This document shows, piece after piece, positions 17,331-26,879 of a DNA stretch of 58,377 bases (position 1 is its first letter; each line of letters begins with the position of its first letter). Both the position numbers and the translations under genes were made by a program. Below the pieces are notes generated by a model. The model saw only the letters and a program-made list of their open reading frames with translations, did not search any database and was not told the DNA's origin. Origin of the DNA: Flavonifractor sp. An306 (GTDB taxonomy: Bacteria > Bacillota > Clostridia > Oscillospirales > Oscillospiraceae). The stretch lies in contig NZ_NFIQ01000020.1 of assembly GCF_002159455.1 (NCBI RefSeq), forward strand, positions 1 to 58,377, in the 5' to 3' direction.

Positions 17331-17923
17331 AGTGTAAATACCTCCTTTATCCACCCAACATCCCGGGGCCGAGGCGGGAGATACCGCTCCGGATGCCACA
17401 TGATCCCATGTATCCAGGGATACGCCCGGTGCCCCACCGCTTCCAGCACGCCGTCCGGCCCCCAGGCCCTGGGGTACAGGGGCGGCGGACAGGCGGTGGC
17501 TCCCCAGCCGTGGTAGCTGTTTACGGTGTCTCCATTGTCCAGCGGATGCTCCACCCGGATGTGGCCGCTGACACGCCGCAGCGGCACGCCGAAAACGGAG
17601 AGCAGCATCTGCATCCCCCGGCACACCCCCAGCAGCGGCACCCTGTTTTCGATGGACCAGGCGATCAGAACTTCCTCCACCTCATCCCGCTCGGGCGCGT
17701 CGCCCCCATAGGCGCTCAGATCATTGCCGCCGGTCAGCAAAATTCCGTCCAACGGGGTCTGGCTCAGGATCTGCTTCACCGTGGGCAGATGGTTAGGCAG
17801 AATAACGGGGCAAAAGCCGCAGGCCTGGGCAAAAACCGCCCACTCCTGGGAAAGGGCGTCCCGCCGCTCCCCGGTTTGCTCCACCACCTGCACCCGCTGC
17901 GTGATGGCAATTTGCTTGCTCAT
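17327..17923 (-). CDS. Class I glutamine amidotransferase, candidate gamma-glutamyl-CDP-amidate hydrolase (Cj1417-like)
   Basis: A 198-residue stand-alone class I glutamine amidotransferase of the PuuD (gamma-glutamyl-GABA hydrolase) type. The nucleophile is Cys101 in LLGVCRGMQ, and the His/Glu pair is H177/E179 in IMWHPER. ILLTGGNDLSAYGG forms the substrate/oxyanion region. Its length nearly equals that of Cj1417, which splits gamma-glutamyl-CDP-amidate to glutamate and cytidine diphosphoramidate. It overlaps both neighbours by 4 bases (ATGA upstream, GTGA downstream), so it is tightly co-translated with the kinase and cytidylyltransferase genes. Confidence 0.87.
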   Translation of the reverse strand: MSKQIAITQRVQVVEQTGERRDALSQEWAVFAQACGFCPVILPNHLPTVKQILSQTPLDGILLTGGNDLSAYGGDAPERDEVEEVLIAWSIENRVPLLGVCRGMQMLLSVFGVPLRRVSGHIRVEHPLDNGDTVNSYHGWGATACPPPLYPRAWGPDGVLEAVGHRAYPWIHGIMWHPERYLPPRPRDVGWIKEVFTL

Positions 17924-20217
17924 AGTATCATGACCGTCCTGTTCCCGCAGTCTACCGCCAGCCGCCGGGCCGCGGCATAGCGGGCAAACTGCTTTTCCCC
18001 CACGCCGATGACGGCGGGAATCCCAAATTCCGCCGCCCGAATGGCCATATGGGAATTGGCCCCGCCGTAGGCGGTGATAAACCCGGCAATCTGATGGGAG
18101 AAAATCCAGTCATAGCCCGGGTCGGCCCCCTTGATCAGCACCAGCTTCCCCGTCAGCGGCTCCTCGGAGGGCAGCGTCACCGTCTCGGCGGTACATTGCC
18201 CCTGGGTGATAAAATTTGGCACGCCGTCGGGCTGGAAAAAGCTGTATACCTGCCCCTCTTCCCACAGCAGCGGCGGAAGGGTCAGCCCAGCGGCCGCCTG
18301 TGCCATCGCCTTTCCCTCCCGGATGGAATCCCGCAGCACCTGGCCCAGGTCGCCGGCGGACGAGCAGAACTCCATCACCCGCCGGATGGAGACATAGGAC
18401 ATCTCCTCCCGGCTCAGGCCGTACGCCTCACCCAGTTGGGCCAGCAGCTCCAGCACGTCGGAGAGGGTGCGGGTAAAGACGAATTTCGCGTACTCCCGGC
18501 CCTCAATGGCCTGCTGGATGAAGGCAAACAGAGACAGCACATCGGCGGAAAGCCGGTGTTTCTCCAGCAGCTGCTGAAGGCGCGTAAACTGCTCCAGGGA
18601 AAGCTTGAATACCGCTTTGTCCGACGTCACCTGCCGGGGAAGGGCCGTGTCGAAGTAGCGGCTCTCCTGGTCGTACCGGGGCGAGCGGATGTCGTAGGTC
18701 CCCGGCCTGAGATGGCCGTATTTTTCCAGAAAAGCCTGCCGGGACAGGCGGGAGAGATCTTGGGAGATATTTTTCCCCACCGTGGCCAGGCTGCCCAGGT
18801 AGGCCGCCCGCTCCTCCTCGGTGAGCACCCCCACCGCCACCATGGAGCGCAGAAACTCCACCGCGATAAAGCCCGCCCGGGCCAGCCCCGCAAAGGGCAG
18901 CGTGCCGTAGCGTTTGCAGTATTCCAGCAGCCAGTAGATCTTTTCCACCGGACTTAACTCGCTGTCCAAAATCTGCCGGTGCTTGGTCTGCAGAATTTCG
19001 ATCTTGCGGGCGTCCTTTTTCCACAGGCCGTCCTGACAGATGATGGAGTTGGTCAGCGCCCGCAGCGCCTCCACCAGACAGTCCTCCTCCTCCCTGGTAA
19101 AGCCGCAGGCGTCCAGACGCCGTACCCGCTCCGGCAGGTCGAAGGGATAGCAGGTGAAGGCGATTTCAAACTCGATCTTGTCGTGAAACTCCGGGTGCAG
19201 CCGCAGCTGGCTCAGATAGTGCTCCGTCAGCTTTTCCGCCAGCTCCCCCGGCAGGCTTTTGGGCAGGAAGGAGTTGAAGCTCACCCGGGCGTCGATGTAG
19301 GGCAGCCCCCGGAAATTCTGCATCAGCGGAAAGGAGCGCAGGTTCCGGTAGCCGTAGTTGTCCCGCTGGTAGGCCCACACGCCGTCGGTGATGATCTCCA
19401 GATACAGGCTCAGGGCCAGGGGGCGGGGCCGAATGCCGATCATTTCCGCCGGGTTCCAGTCCGGCATCACGCCGTAGACCGCGGTGCGGCCGCAGAGGTC
19501 GGGATGGGGGCGCATGGAGGCCCGCAGTTTCTCCTGGATCTGCTCCAGGCAGCGGCTCTGCTCCTCCAGCCCGGCCAGGGGCCGGCGCAACACCAGGGGG
19601 CGGACCTGGAGCAGATAGAGCACATCCTCCGCAATGGCAAATTCCAGGTCCAGGGCCGGGCGCTGGAAAAGCTCCTCCAGTTCCCGGCACAGGGCGATGA
19701 CCCGGTCCAGGGGCGCAGGCGGGGGCACGGGGGAGCGCTTAAAGTGGTAAAAGGTCTCCAGCCGGGCGCCGGTGCCGTCTGTCACCGAGCTGGTGGAGCC
19801 GGTGGTTTTGTCGTAGTTCAGGATGTAATAGTTGCCGCCGGTGTTGGGGTCCGCGGTAAAGGCCACGCCGCATACCTGGACCCGCTCCAAACAGGGCTGG
19901 AGAAAGACCTGGTTTTCCGGGTCGTCCCCCATGGCGGCGGCCACCTGCTCCACGGCCTGCAAGATGGCCGCCTCACCCCGTACATGGGCAATGGAGAGGA
20001 ATTTCCCCGCGTTGGAGCTTTCCGCCGTGTCCTCGCTGCGGGCGCTGCTCCGGACAATGAGAGGCCGGTTTTGCCATCCCGCCTCCCGCACCAGAGACAG
20101 CAGCCCTTCCGGCTCCAGCCCGCCCGTCCGCAGGCAGAGCTGAGGCAGCACCCGGGCGGTGGTCAGAACCGGCTCCAGCGCCCGCAGGGTGTCCGCCTTG
20201 CTGCCAAATGTTATCAT
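17920..20217 (-). CDS. PEP-synthase-like kinase, candidate L-glutamine kinase (Cj1418-like)
   Basis: A 765-residue enzyme with an N-terminal ATP-binding PEP/pyruvate-binding domain (IVRSSARSEDTAESSNAGKF about residues 54-73; LDLEFAIAEDVLYLLQVRPL), a long middle domain and a C-terminal swivelling phosphohistidine domain (GGANSHMAIRAAEFGIPAV, His723 as phosphate carrier). It is not PEP synthase: the C-terminal PEP-binding TIM barrel is absent and the domain order differs. Its length and layout match the C. jejuni L-glutamine kinase Cj1418, the first step of phosphoramidate synthesis. The ATG at 20217 is 4 bases after the methyltransferase stop, and its end overlaps the amidotransferase start. 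Confidence 0.85.
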   Translation of the reverse strand: MITFGSKADTLRALEPVLTTARVLPQLCLRTGGLEPEGLLSLVREAGWQNRPLIVRSSARSEDTAESSNAGKFLSIAHVRGEAAILQAVEQVAAAMGDDPENQVFLQPCLERVQVCGVAFTADPNTGGNYYILNYDKTTGSTSSVTDGTGARLETFYHFKRSPVPPPAPLDRVIALCRELEELFQRPALDLEFAIAEDVLYLLQVRPLVLRRPLAGLEEQSRCLEQIQEKLRASMRPHPDLCGRTAVYGVMPDWNPAEMIGIRPRPLALSLYLEIITDGVWAYQRDNYGYRNLRSFPLMQNFRGLPYIDARVSFNSFLPKSLPGELAEKLTEHYLSQLRLHPEFHDKIEFEIAFTCYPFDLPERVRRLDACGFTREEEDCLVEALRALTNSIICQDGLWKKDARKIEILQTKHRQILDSELSPVEKIYWLLEYCKRYGTLPFAGLARAGFIAVEFLRSMVAVGVLTEEERAAYLGSLATVGKNISQDLSRLSRQAFLEKYGHLRPGTYDIRSPRYDQESRYFDTALPRQVTSDKAVFKLSLEQFTRLQQLLEKHRLSADVLSLFAFIQQAIEGREYAKFVFTRTLSDVLELLAQLGEAYGLSREEMSYVSIRRVMEFCSSAGDLGQVLRDSIREGKAMAQAAAGLTLPPLLWEEGQVYSFFQPDGVPNFITQGQCTAETVTLPSEEPLTGKLVLIKGADPGYDWIFSHQIAGFITAYGGANSHMAIRAAEFGIPAVIGVGEKQFARYAAARRLAVDCGNRTVMIL

Positions 20218-20221
20218 AAAA

Positions 20222-20995
20222 TCACCGCTTTGTGGAGCGGACTGTGAACGCGCGGGAGAGGTAGGGGACGGTGATCTCCTTCAGTCCGCTGATTTTTTCT
20301 TCGATCATCTGCAAGATCTCCTCAAACAGGGTGTCCCCCGCCTGGGCGTGGATATCGTTGACGGAGCGCCACGCGCCCATATACCGCTCTTTGCTCATCA
20401 CGGCCTCATGGGGGCCTTCGATGAGGAACAGGTCCTCAAAACAGGGGGTGCAGAGCAGCTTCTCCTCCATGTCCGTCATGTTCATTCTGGACCCGGAGGA
20501 AACCCGCTTCAGATGGGGGACCATCTCCTGGATGGCGCGCTCAATGTCCATGTGGAATGGGCTGCGCTCCAGATCCCTGGGGTTCCAGATGGCGGTGAAA
20601 CATCCGCCCGGCTTCAGGATCCGGTAGAACTCCCGCAGCGCCACAGGCGCGTCCGCCCAGTGAAAGGACGAGCCCATCAGCACCCAGTCTACACAGCTGT
20701 CCGGCAGGCCGGTGACCTCCGCCAGGCCCTTGGACCAGGTAAAGCTGGTCTGCCCTGCGAAAAGACGCATTCCCTCCTCCCGCATGGCGTCGTTGGGCTC
20801 TACGGCAAAGCCCCTCAGACCCAGCTGCGCCAGGTTCTCCGTCAGCTTTCCGGTTCCCGCGCCCACGTCGGCCACAGCGGAAACAGGGCCGTTCTTCTTC
20901 TCTATGTAGGCCTGGATCACCTGCAGGACCGTGAGGGAATAGCCTGTCCGATTTTTATAGGCCTGGGCAAGCTGAGTAAAATCTCCTAATTCCAT
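20222..20995 (-). CDS. Class I SAM-dependent methyltransferase, candidate phosphoramidate O-methyltransferase
   Basis: A 257-residue class I methyltransferase. Motif I is AVADVGAGTGKLTENL (about residues 40-55), the post-I acidic residue lies in GFAVEPNDAM, and a motif IV-like segment is VDWVLMGSSFHW. It overlaps the upstream kinase gene by 10 bases. In C. jejuni, methyltransferases next to Cj1415-Cj1418 put the methyl group on the phosphoramidate. The same role is proposed here from position; methylation of a sugar or flagellin residue is the alternative. Confidence 0.85.
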   Translation of the reverse strand: MELGDFTQLAQAYKNRTGYSLTVLQVIQAYIEKKNGPVSAVADVGAGTGKLTENLAQLGLRGFAVEPNDAMREEGMRLFAGQTSFTWSKGLAEVTGLPDSCVDWVLMGSSFHWADAPVALREFYRILKPGGCFTAIWNPRDLERSPFHMDIERAIQEMVPHLKRVSSGSRMNMTDMEEKLLCTPCFEDLFLIEGPHEAVMSKERYMGAWRSVNDIHAQAGDTLFEEILQMIEEKISGLKEITVPYLSRAFTVRSTKR

Positions 20996-21489
20996 GCTGC
21001 AACTACCTCCATAATTTTTTGCGCCTGCTCCTCCGGCGTTTTTTCTCCGTCATTGCAAAGGATCAGGTCAGGCTCTTTGGGCTCCTCAATAGCAAAGTGG
21101 ACGCCAGCCACATCGTTTTCACCCTGACTGTAGAGCCCCTTTTGATCCCGCCGGCGCAGGGTTTCCATACTTGCCTTGACATATATTTCGCAGTATCCGG
21201 GGATATGGGTCCGGTTCCAGTCCCGCACGCTGTCAAACATGGAGATGGTACAGCAGACCACATCCAGGCCCTGGTCAAACAGCAGTTTGCACAGGCGGGC
21301 GTTGCGCATGGCGCTTTTGAGGCGCTGCTCCGGCGTATAGCCCAAGTCGTCCCCAAACACCTGCCGCAGCTGATCCCCGTCCAAGAAAACCACGTTGTCT
21401 TGTTCTTCCCTGAGCTTTTGGTAAAGCAGCGTTCCGATGGTGGTCTTTCCCGCGCCGGAAAGGCCGGTCAGCCAATAGACTCTACTCAT
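20986..21489 (-). CDS. APS-kinase-like protein, candidate cytidine diphosphoramidate kinase (Cj1415-like)
   Basis: A 167-residue P-loop kinase similar to adenylylsulfate kinase: Walker A GLSGAGKTT at residues 9-17, VVFLDGDQLRQVFGDDLGY, and IYVKASMETLRRRDQKGLY. No sulfate-assimilation genes (ATP sulfurylase, PAPS reductase) are nearby. All neighbours instead match MeOPN synthesis, where the APS-kinase homologue Cj1415 phosphorylates the 3'-OH of cytidine diphosphoramidate. SD CCGGAGG precedes the ATG at 21489. The kinase fold is certain and the CDP-amidate substrate is inferred. An alternative is PAPS synthesis for a sulfotransferase, but no sulfotransferase gene is seen. Confidence 0.85.
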   Translation of the reverse strand: MSRVYWLTGLSGAGKTTIGTLLYQKLREEQDNVVFLDGDQLRQVFGDDLGYTPEQRLKSAMRNARLCKLLFDQGLDVVCCTISMFDSVRDWNRTHIPGYCEIYVKASMETLRRRDQKGLYSQGENDVAGVHFAIEEPKEPDLILCNDGEKTPEEQAQKIMEVVAAWN

Positions 21490-21507
21490 GCAAAACCTCC
21501 GGTTGAA

Positions 21508-22971
21508 TCAATTTGGGACAGACGGGATTGGCGCATGTATATCTTGCCCCAACTGCTCCGAAATGGTCTGATAGACCTTTTCCCCGCAGGTGCCGTCGGT
21601 GTTGGCGTAAACTCGGGCGGCAGCCTTCCGGCTGGCGCTGGGGGGCTCTCCCTGCAGCAGCCGTCGGATCAGGGCCTTCCAGGCGGTCTCCTCCTCCGGG
21701 TAATAGTGGAAGGCGTCCGGTGGAATCATGGAGTGTTTTGGCATTTCGCCATCCAGAAAGATGATAGGCTTCTGGGTCAGCAGGAAGGTATTGAGCAAAG
21801 AGCTGGACCCCGAGAGCATCACATCCGCCCGGGACATGGCCTGCAGATAATCCGGGCTCTCATCCAGCACCACATGGCGGGCAGCGCCTTGTCCCCCGCG
21901 GATTTGTTGGATCAAAGCCTGGTAGTGGGGCTCGTACTGGGGATAATTCTGTCGGATAAAGGTCTCGGTCAGCGGATGAGGGCGCCAGATCACCGCCGCA
22001 TTGGGAAACTGCTCCGGGAGATTCAACACCCGCTCCACCACCTTCAGCACACCGCCCACATGGTAGAGCGTATTGAGGAAAAAGACCTTCCGGTTCTCCA
22101 GCCGCTCCGTCCACTCCCTGGGGCAGGGCGGGGGCGAGCGCAGGGCCCGCACCACGGAGTCCAGCTTGGGCGAGCCCAGAGGAAGCAGCTTTTCTCGGGG
22201 CAGGCCAAAGCGCACGGCGGGTTCGGTGAGGAAGTCGCCGGCCAACACCACTTTATCCACGTTTTTCAGGGAAGGCAGGCCGAACCAGAACTCCGGGTCT
22301 CCAGGCTGGGGAATAAAAAAGGGGGACACAAAATAGGGGACATAGACCAGCATATCCGCGTACTGCCGCAGACGGTCGGTGTGGTAGGCCGGCTCCACCT
22401 GGGTCAGCGTGTTATAGTGGTCGTAGATGTTGTGGAGAAAGATGACGTCAGGCATCTCCCGTTCCAAATCGTACTCGGCATAGGGGATAACGGGAGCCTT
22501 TCCCCAGAACTGGGGCCCCTCGTCGATCAGCTCCCCGGCCTCCAGGCCGTTGGGCCCGTTGTGAAGCGGGCGATAGGGGACGGGAACCACATGGGCGATG
22601 CAGTCCGGGTCCCGGGCCGCCGCCTCATAGATGGAGGCCAGCGTGCCCCACATCTGGATTTTATAGGGCATAAAGACCACCTTGAGCTGGGTGGGAAGCC
22701 GGCGGATCTCCCTCTGGAGGGTTCTGACATCCTGGAGCAGGGCCTGCAGATCCAGGTTATCCTTTTCCAGCGCCCGGGCCAGGTCCTGGGCCTGTCCCAG
22801 GGCCTTCCGGCCGGGCTCGCCCTCTTCCTCCAGCACAGAGGCAATCTGCGTCAGCGCCTGTACGCCGTCTTTGAGATAGACAGATGGTTCTGAGAGTGTG
22901 GGGAGAAGTTCCAGCAGCTCCGCTACCGTGTCCATCAGCGGCAGCAAACGCTTTTTCAATTGGCGCAGCAT
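21508..22971 (-). CDS. CDP-glycerol glycerophosphotransferase-family transferase (TagB/TagF-like)
   Basis: A 487-residue protein. Its N-terminal ~100 residues are predicted helical/coiled-coil (QALLQDVRTLQREIRRL), followed by a GT-B type phosphotransferase domain: PYKIQMWGTLASIYEAA, VFLNTLYHVGG, VIWRPHPLTE and MLSGSSSLLNTFLLTQKPII. The latter two match the H-P and S/G-S positions of the TagB/TagF family, which uses CDP-activated groups. It lies between the flagellin glycosyltransferase and the phosphoramidate genes, so it is a good candidate to transfer the CDP-activated phosphoramidate (or glycerol phosphate) to the flagellin glycan. The family call is moderately certain; the donor is inference. 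Confidence 0.75.
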   Translation of the reverse strand: MLRQLKKRLLPLMDTVAELLELLPTLSEPSVYLKDGVQALTQIASVLEEEGEPGRKALGQAQDLARALEKDNLDLQALLQDVRTLQREIRRLPTQLKVVFMPYKIQMWGTLASIYEAAARDPDCIAHVVPVPYRPLHNGPNGLEAGELIDEGPQFWGKAPVIPYAEYDLEREMPDVIFLHNIYDHYNTLTQVEPAYHTDRLRQYADMLVYVPYFVSPFFIPQPGDPEFWFGLPSLKNVDKVVLAGDFLTEPAVRFGLPREKLLPLGSPKLDSVVRALRSPPPCPREWTERLENRKVFFLNTLYHVGGVLKVVERVLNLPEQFPNAAVIWRPHPLTETFIRQNYPQYEPHYQALIQQIRGGQGAARHVVLDESPDYLQAMSRADVMLSGSSSLLNTFLLTQKPIIFLDGEMPKHSMIPPDAFHYYPEEETAWKALIRRLLQGEPPSASRKAAARVYANTDGTCGEKVYQTISEQLGQDIHAPIPSVPN

Positions 22972-22984
22972 CCGAATACCCTCC

Positions 22985-25135
22985 TCACTGTAAAATATTG
23001 GTCGATATCAACTGCCCTCTCCGCTCGATCAGGTGGGCTACCTTCTGATAGGCGGGGCTGGCCTTCAGCGCGGTTACCGCCGGGTCATTGGGGTCGTACC
23101 GGGCCAAAATTTCCCACACCTTATTTGCCAACTCCAGCAGCTCGGGCGGCTCGGTCTTCTGCTTCTTCTGCCATTGTTCCAGTTGCTCCAGCAGATACTC
23201 TACCATTCGCTTCATACCGGGGGCGTTTTTCAGACTGGCCCGCAGATTGCGCACATAGGCCAGCTCGTCCCCTTGCGCCAAAGACCGCTCGGCCTGACAG
23301 CAATACCAGGCAAAACGGTGCATACCTGGCAGCACACAGAGCGTATCCTGACTCAGAATATCCGGGTGATAGTACCAGGACAGGAACTGTTCCGACTGCC
23401 GCAGGAACCCACGGTGCAGCTTCATCAGCTTCTCCGGCTCATCTTGTTCCCAATCCGCAAATTTGATTGCCCCGATGTACAAATCATAGTCCCAGAGACG
23501 CTCCATAGGAGAACGGGGCTCCTGGCTTGGCAGCAGATCAATGATTTGGCTTCCCAGCTTTCTGGCCAGATTTTCTGCGTATTCCGTGAGTTTTTCTGAG
23601 GATGCCTCAAAAAATGGTTCCGGCATAGGGAAGTAAAAAATCAATAATTTCAAAGGGACCAAAAAAGGTATATTTCCCCAGTTTTTAATATGTTCCGCCG
23701 CTGCATATGCCTCTTCCCCTTCCTCCGCTAGCATAACCTGGGCCGCATAGGCCAGGTCACAGTCTCCCAAAGCTACCAGGAGCGGGTATGCCGGCTTTTC
23801 CGGATAAAACTCATCAGGCTCCAGGTCGGTGGGGGGAACATAAAAAAACATTTCATTGGAGCGCGCAATAAACGCGTCCCGGCACAGCTTCCATTTCTTG
23901 TCCTCTTCCTCAGGCTCCGCTCCGAAGAAGGCTTTCCCGGCCCGTTCAAACAGAGCGGTCAGGTCAATATACTCCCAGGAAAAATACGCCACATTCAGCC
24001 ATTTCCCCACATTCCCGGCGGACATCGTCTCCACGGGATGCTCCTCCATCAGGCGCAGGCACTCCTCCCACTCCCGCCGTTTGGCGTGGGCCATAGCCAT
24101 AGCCAGTATAACGCTCTCACGACTGCTGTTACTTCCAGCCGCAATGGTCCCGCAGCGCAAGCCATCCGGTCCAAAATCACCTCGTTCAAGCCGCTCTATT
24201 CCCTCCAAATAGCTCTGTCCATGTGTCAGAACCTTGTCATACCCGCGGGCCTTTTGGGCCGTCATGACAGCCATATAATTAGCGTCAACCTGAATATAAG
24301 GAGATTGTGGATAAGCTGCCAGCGCTTCTTCCAGCCAATCCTGATATTCAGGCATACCCATTTCCCCGCCAATACGCAAGGCGTCCCGATAAGCGGCAGC
24401 CGCCAGAACGCTATTTTCCTCCCTGGCTTTTTTTAGCTGTTTCACCATCCGCCTCACATACCGGATCGATTGCTCTGCCGTATATGAGGATTCTACCGCC
24501 TGCATTAAATACAGAAGATTATCGGGGTCTTCCGCAAGCTGCTGCTCAATAAGCGCCATGTTGCGTTTTCCTTTTTCAGAGGCCGTTAACACACCGTTAT
24601 GAATATATCCGTCGTGCCAGAGAACAGTTTTTCTCAGATAAATATAATTTCGCAATGCGGCGTTGGGCCAAATCTCATGTATCTTTCCTTCAAAACGCAG
24701 TCCGGTAGACATGTTTAGCAGGCGGTTGGCCTCAAAAGCTGTATACTGGCCGTCATCATTTGGGTCCACATAGTTGTTAATAAGCAGATATGCACTGGTA
24801 TACGCTTTTGTTCTGGGATCATTTAAAAACGCTTTTATTTCCGCAATATCCGGGTCAAGGGTTTCATCGGCATCCAGCGACAGATACCAGCTGCCCGAGC
24901 TGCGGTCCATGACCGCGTTTCTGGCCGCTGCAAAGTCATTGATCCATGGAAAATCAAACACCAGGTCGGCATATTGCTCTGCCACCTTGCGGGTTCCATC
25001 CGTTGAGCCGGTGTCGGCCACGATCACCTCACAGGGAACAGCCTCCCTCAGCGGCTGCAGCGCTTTGAGGCAGCGCTCAATACAGCGGATCTCGTCCTTT
25101 ACGATCAAGCCTATTGTCAAAAGCGGTTTTGCCAT
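22985..25135 (-). CDS. Family 2 glycosyltransferase with long helical-repeat C-terminus, probable flagellin glycosyltransferase
   Basis: A 716-residue protein with an N-terminal GT2 domain: LTIGLIVKDEIRCIERCLKA, VIVADTGSTDGT, and the DxD-type SLDADETLD at about residue 90. It is followed by roughly 500 residues of TPR-like helical repeats. The ATG at 25135 is chosen for AAAGGAAC upstream. It lies 124 bases past flagellin, separated from it by a terminator. GT2-TPR proteins next to flagellin genes in Clostridia glycosylate flagellin Ser/Thr; that is context-based here. It leads an eight-gene, tightly packed operon. Confidence 0.85.
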   Translation of the reverse strand: MAKPLLTIGLIVKDEIRCIERCLKALQPLREAVPCEVIVADTGSTDGTRKVAEQYADLVFDFPWINDFAAARNAVMDRSSGSWYLSLDADETLDPDIAEIKAFLNDPRTKAYTSAYLLINNYVDPNDDGQYTAFEANRLLNMSTGLRFEGKIHEIWPNAALRNYIYLRKTVLWHDGYIHNGVLTASEKGKRNMALIEQQLAEDPDNLLYLMQAVESSYTAEQSIRYVRRMVKQLKKAREENSVLAAAAYRDALRIGGEMGMPEYQDWLEEALAAYPQSPYIQVDANYMAVMTAQKARGYDKVLTHGQSYLEGIERLERGDFGPDGLRCGTIAAGSNSSRESVILAMAMAHAKRREWEECLRLMEEHPVETMSAGNVGKWLNVAYFSWEYIDLTALFERAGKAFFGAEPEEEDKKWKLCRDAFIARSNEMFFYVPPTDLEPDEFYPEKPAYPLLVALGDCDLAYAAQVMLAEEGEEAYAAAEHIKNWGNIPFLVPLKLLIFYFPMPEPFFEASSEKLTEYAENLARKLGSQIIDLLPSQEPRSPMERLWDYDLYIGAIKFADWEQDEPEKLMKLHRGFLRQSEQFLSWYYHPDILSQDTLCVLPGMHRFAWYCCQAERSLAQGDELAYVRNLRASLKNAPGMKRMVEYLLEQLEQWQKKQKTEPPELLELANKVWEILARYDPNDPAVTALKASPAYQKVAHLIERRGQLISTNILQ

Positions 25136-25190
25136 ATGAAAGTTCCTTTCTTTTCCCATTCCCCGTTTGGTTGGCCGGTGTGTGATAGAA

Positions 25191-25222
25191 AAGGGGGCTG
25201 GCCGTATAAGGCCAGCCCCCTT
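25191..25222 (-). terminator. Terminator after flagellin
   Basis: A perfect 13-bp stem (AAGGGGGCTGGCC, 25191-25203, with 25210-25222) and 6-base loop give an A/T-flanked GC-rich hairpin whose minus-strand product ends in TTTTC. It lies 38 bases past the flagellin stop, so flagellin is largely a separate transcript from the glycosyltransferase operon. Confidence 0.9.
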
Positions 25223-25259
25223 TGTCTGATCTTTGTGCTGTGAGCCAGGTTCCCTTGGC

Positions 25260-26879
25260 TTACTGCAGCAGCTGCAGCACGCCCTGAGGCACCTGATTGG
25301 CCTGAGCCAGCATGGCCTGAGCGGACTGGATGAGGATGTTGTTCTTGGTGTAGGACATCATTTCCTCAGCGATGTCGGTGTCACGGATGGTAGACTCGGC
25401 ATCCTGGATGTTCTCGGTCATGACGCTCAGGTTGTTGATGGTGTGGTCCAGACGGTTCTGAGTGGCGCCCAGGGTACCGCGGACATCAGAGACGTAGTTG
25501 ATGGCGTCCTTGATGATGTTCAGGGCATCGGCAGCGCCAGTCTGGCTGCCGATATCCAGGTCAGCAATACCCAGAGCAGCAGTGTGGCAGTCCTTGATGG
25601 ACACGGTCAGCTGATTGAAGCTATCGCTGGTGTCGCCAATCTGCAGGGTCAGGGAACCGCTGCCGGCAGCACCCATCTGAACGAATCCGGCCCAGCCGGT
25701 GTCCTGAGTCAGGTCAAACTTGCTGTGGTCGATGGCGCCTTCCCGCTCAGTCAGGGTAATTTCTGTATTGTTGAAACCCACGCTTACCTGGGAATTGCTG
25801 GCAGCGGCCTTGCTCAGGGCCTCGGCGGCACGCGCATCAAGGTCCGCAGTACCCACCTCGTACGCGGTCAGATCCACCACATTTTCCGCACCGGTAAATT
25901 TGCTGTTCTTGCCCACGGCAAAGGTATAGGTGGTATCGCCAATCTTAATGGCCGTACCGTCTGCAATATTCTCCAACTCAAAGGTAGCCTGCGCCATTCT
26001 GGTGGCGGTGGCCGCCTGGGCGGTGGTAATGGTCTGAGAACCGGTGTTGAACTTGCCGTTGTTGGTCATATTGGCTGCATTGGTTATGTCGACCTCAAAA
26101 CCGGTCTGAATCGAAGCAGCGGCGCTGGCGGTGGGCGCGGCGGTCATCTCAAAGACCAGCTTGCCGCCTTCTTGGGAAAGCAGTTTGTAGGTAGTGCCAC
26201 TGGCAACCAGCGTAGCATTGGTAAAGCTGGCAGCCGCAGCGATTTCCGTACCATTCATGGTGGTGTTTGCAGCCACTGAGACAGTAATGTTGGCGGTGCC
26301 GATGGCGATGGTAACCGTCTGAGCGGCGTTACTGCTGTTGGTGACCGTCAGCTCGGACAGGTCCACCTCAAACTTACCCTTCACAGCCTCAGTACCAGCC
26401 TGATAGGTTGCAGTGCTGGTTACATTGACGTCGGTCAGTCCGGTAGCGGCGCTGGACAGGGAGCCGTCCAGCAGGTTGATGCCGTTGAAGTTGGAGGAGT
26501 CGGCAATGCGGTCGATTTCGGTCTTCAGCTGCACAACTTCCTTCTGCAGCTGGGCGCGGTCGGTCTCGTTCTCGTAGGTGCCGTTGGCGGACTGCTCAGC
26601 CAGGGAGTACATACGGTTGAGCATGTCATGGACCTCGGTCAGAGCGCCCTCAGCGGTCTGCACCAGGGAGATACCGTCCTTGGCGTTGTCCTGGGCCTTG
26701 CTCAGGCCGGTGATCTGGGCCCGCATCTTCTCGGAAATGGCCAGACCGGCGGCGTCGTCGCCGGCGCGGTTGATCTTGTAGCCGGAGGACAGCTTCTCCA
26801 GGTTCTTGGACAGGGCGGAGGTATTGTTGTTGTAGTTGCGGTAGGCGTTCATCGCCATAATGTTATGCTGGATCCTCAT
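25260..26879 (-). CDS. fliC: Flagellin
   Basis: A 539-residue flagellin. The conserved N-terminal D0/D1 region starts [15 protein letters not shown] and includes [20 protein letters not shown] and [10 protein letters not shown]. The C-terminal D1/D0 region contains [35 protein letters not shown] and ends in [13 protein letters not shown]. The middle (about residues 160-420) is Thr/Ala/Ser-rich and variable, offering many O-glycosylation sites, which fits the modification operon downstream. The SD is GAAAGGAAGC before the ATG at 26879. A TnpB-like protein and a CsrA-like protein are encoded just upstream in the same direction. Confidence 0.97.
   Translation of the reverse strand: MRIQHNIMAMNAYRNYNNNTSALSKNLEKLSSGYKINRAGDDAAGLAISEKMRAQITGLSKAQDNAKDGISLVQTAEGALTEVHDMLNRMYSLAEQSANGTYENETDRAQLQKEVVQLKTEIDRIADSSNFNGINLLDGSLSSAATGLTDVNVTSTATYQAGTEAVKGKFEVDLSELTVTNSSNAAQTVTIAIGTANITVSVAANTTMNGTEIAAAASFTNATLVASGTTYKLLSQEGGKLVFEMTAAPTASAAASIQTGFEVDITNAANMTNNGKFNTGSQTITTAQAATATRMAQATFELENIADGTAIKIGDTTYTFAVGKNSKFTGAENVVDLTAYEVGTADLDARAAEALSKAAASNSQVSVGFNNTEITLTEREGAIDHSKFDLTQDTGWAGFVQMGAAGSGSLTLQIGDTSDSFNQLTVSIKDCHTAALGIADLDIGSQTGAADALNIIKDAINYVSDVRGTLGATQNRLDHTINNLSVMTENIQDAESTIRDTDIAEEMMSYTKNNILIQSAQAMLAQANQVPQGVLQLLQ

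Noticed and set aside
20986-21489. Reading the APS-kinase-like gene as part of sulfate assimilation or sulfotransferase supply
   Set aside because: No ATP sulfurylase, PAPS reductase or sulfotransferase is nearby, whereas all adjacent genes fit the phosphoramidate pathway.
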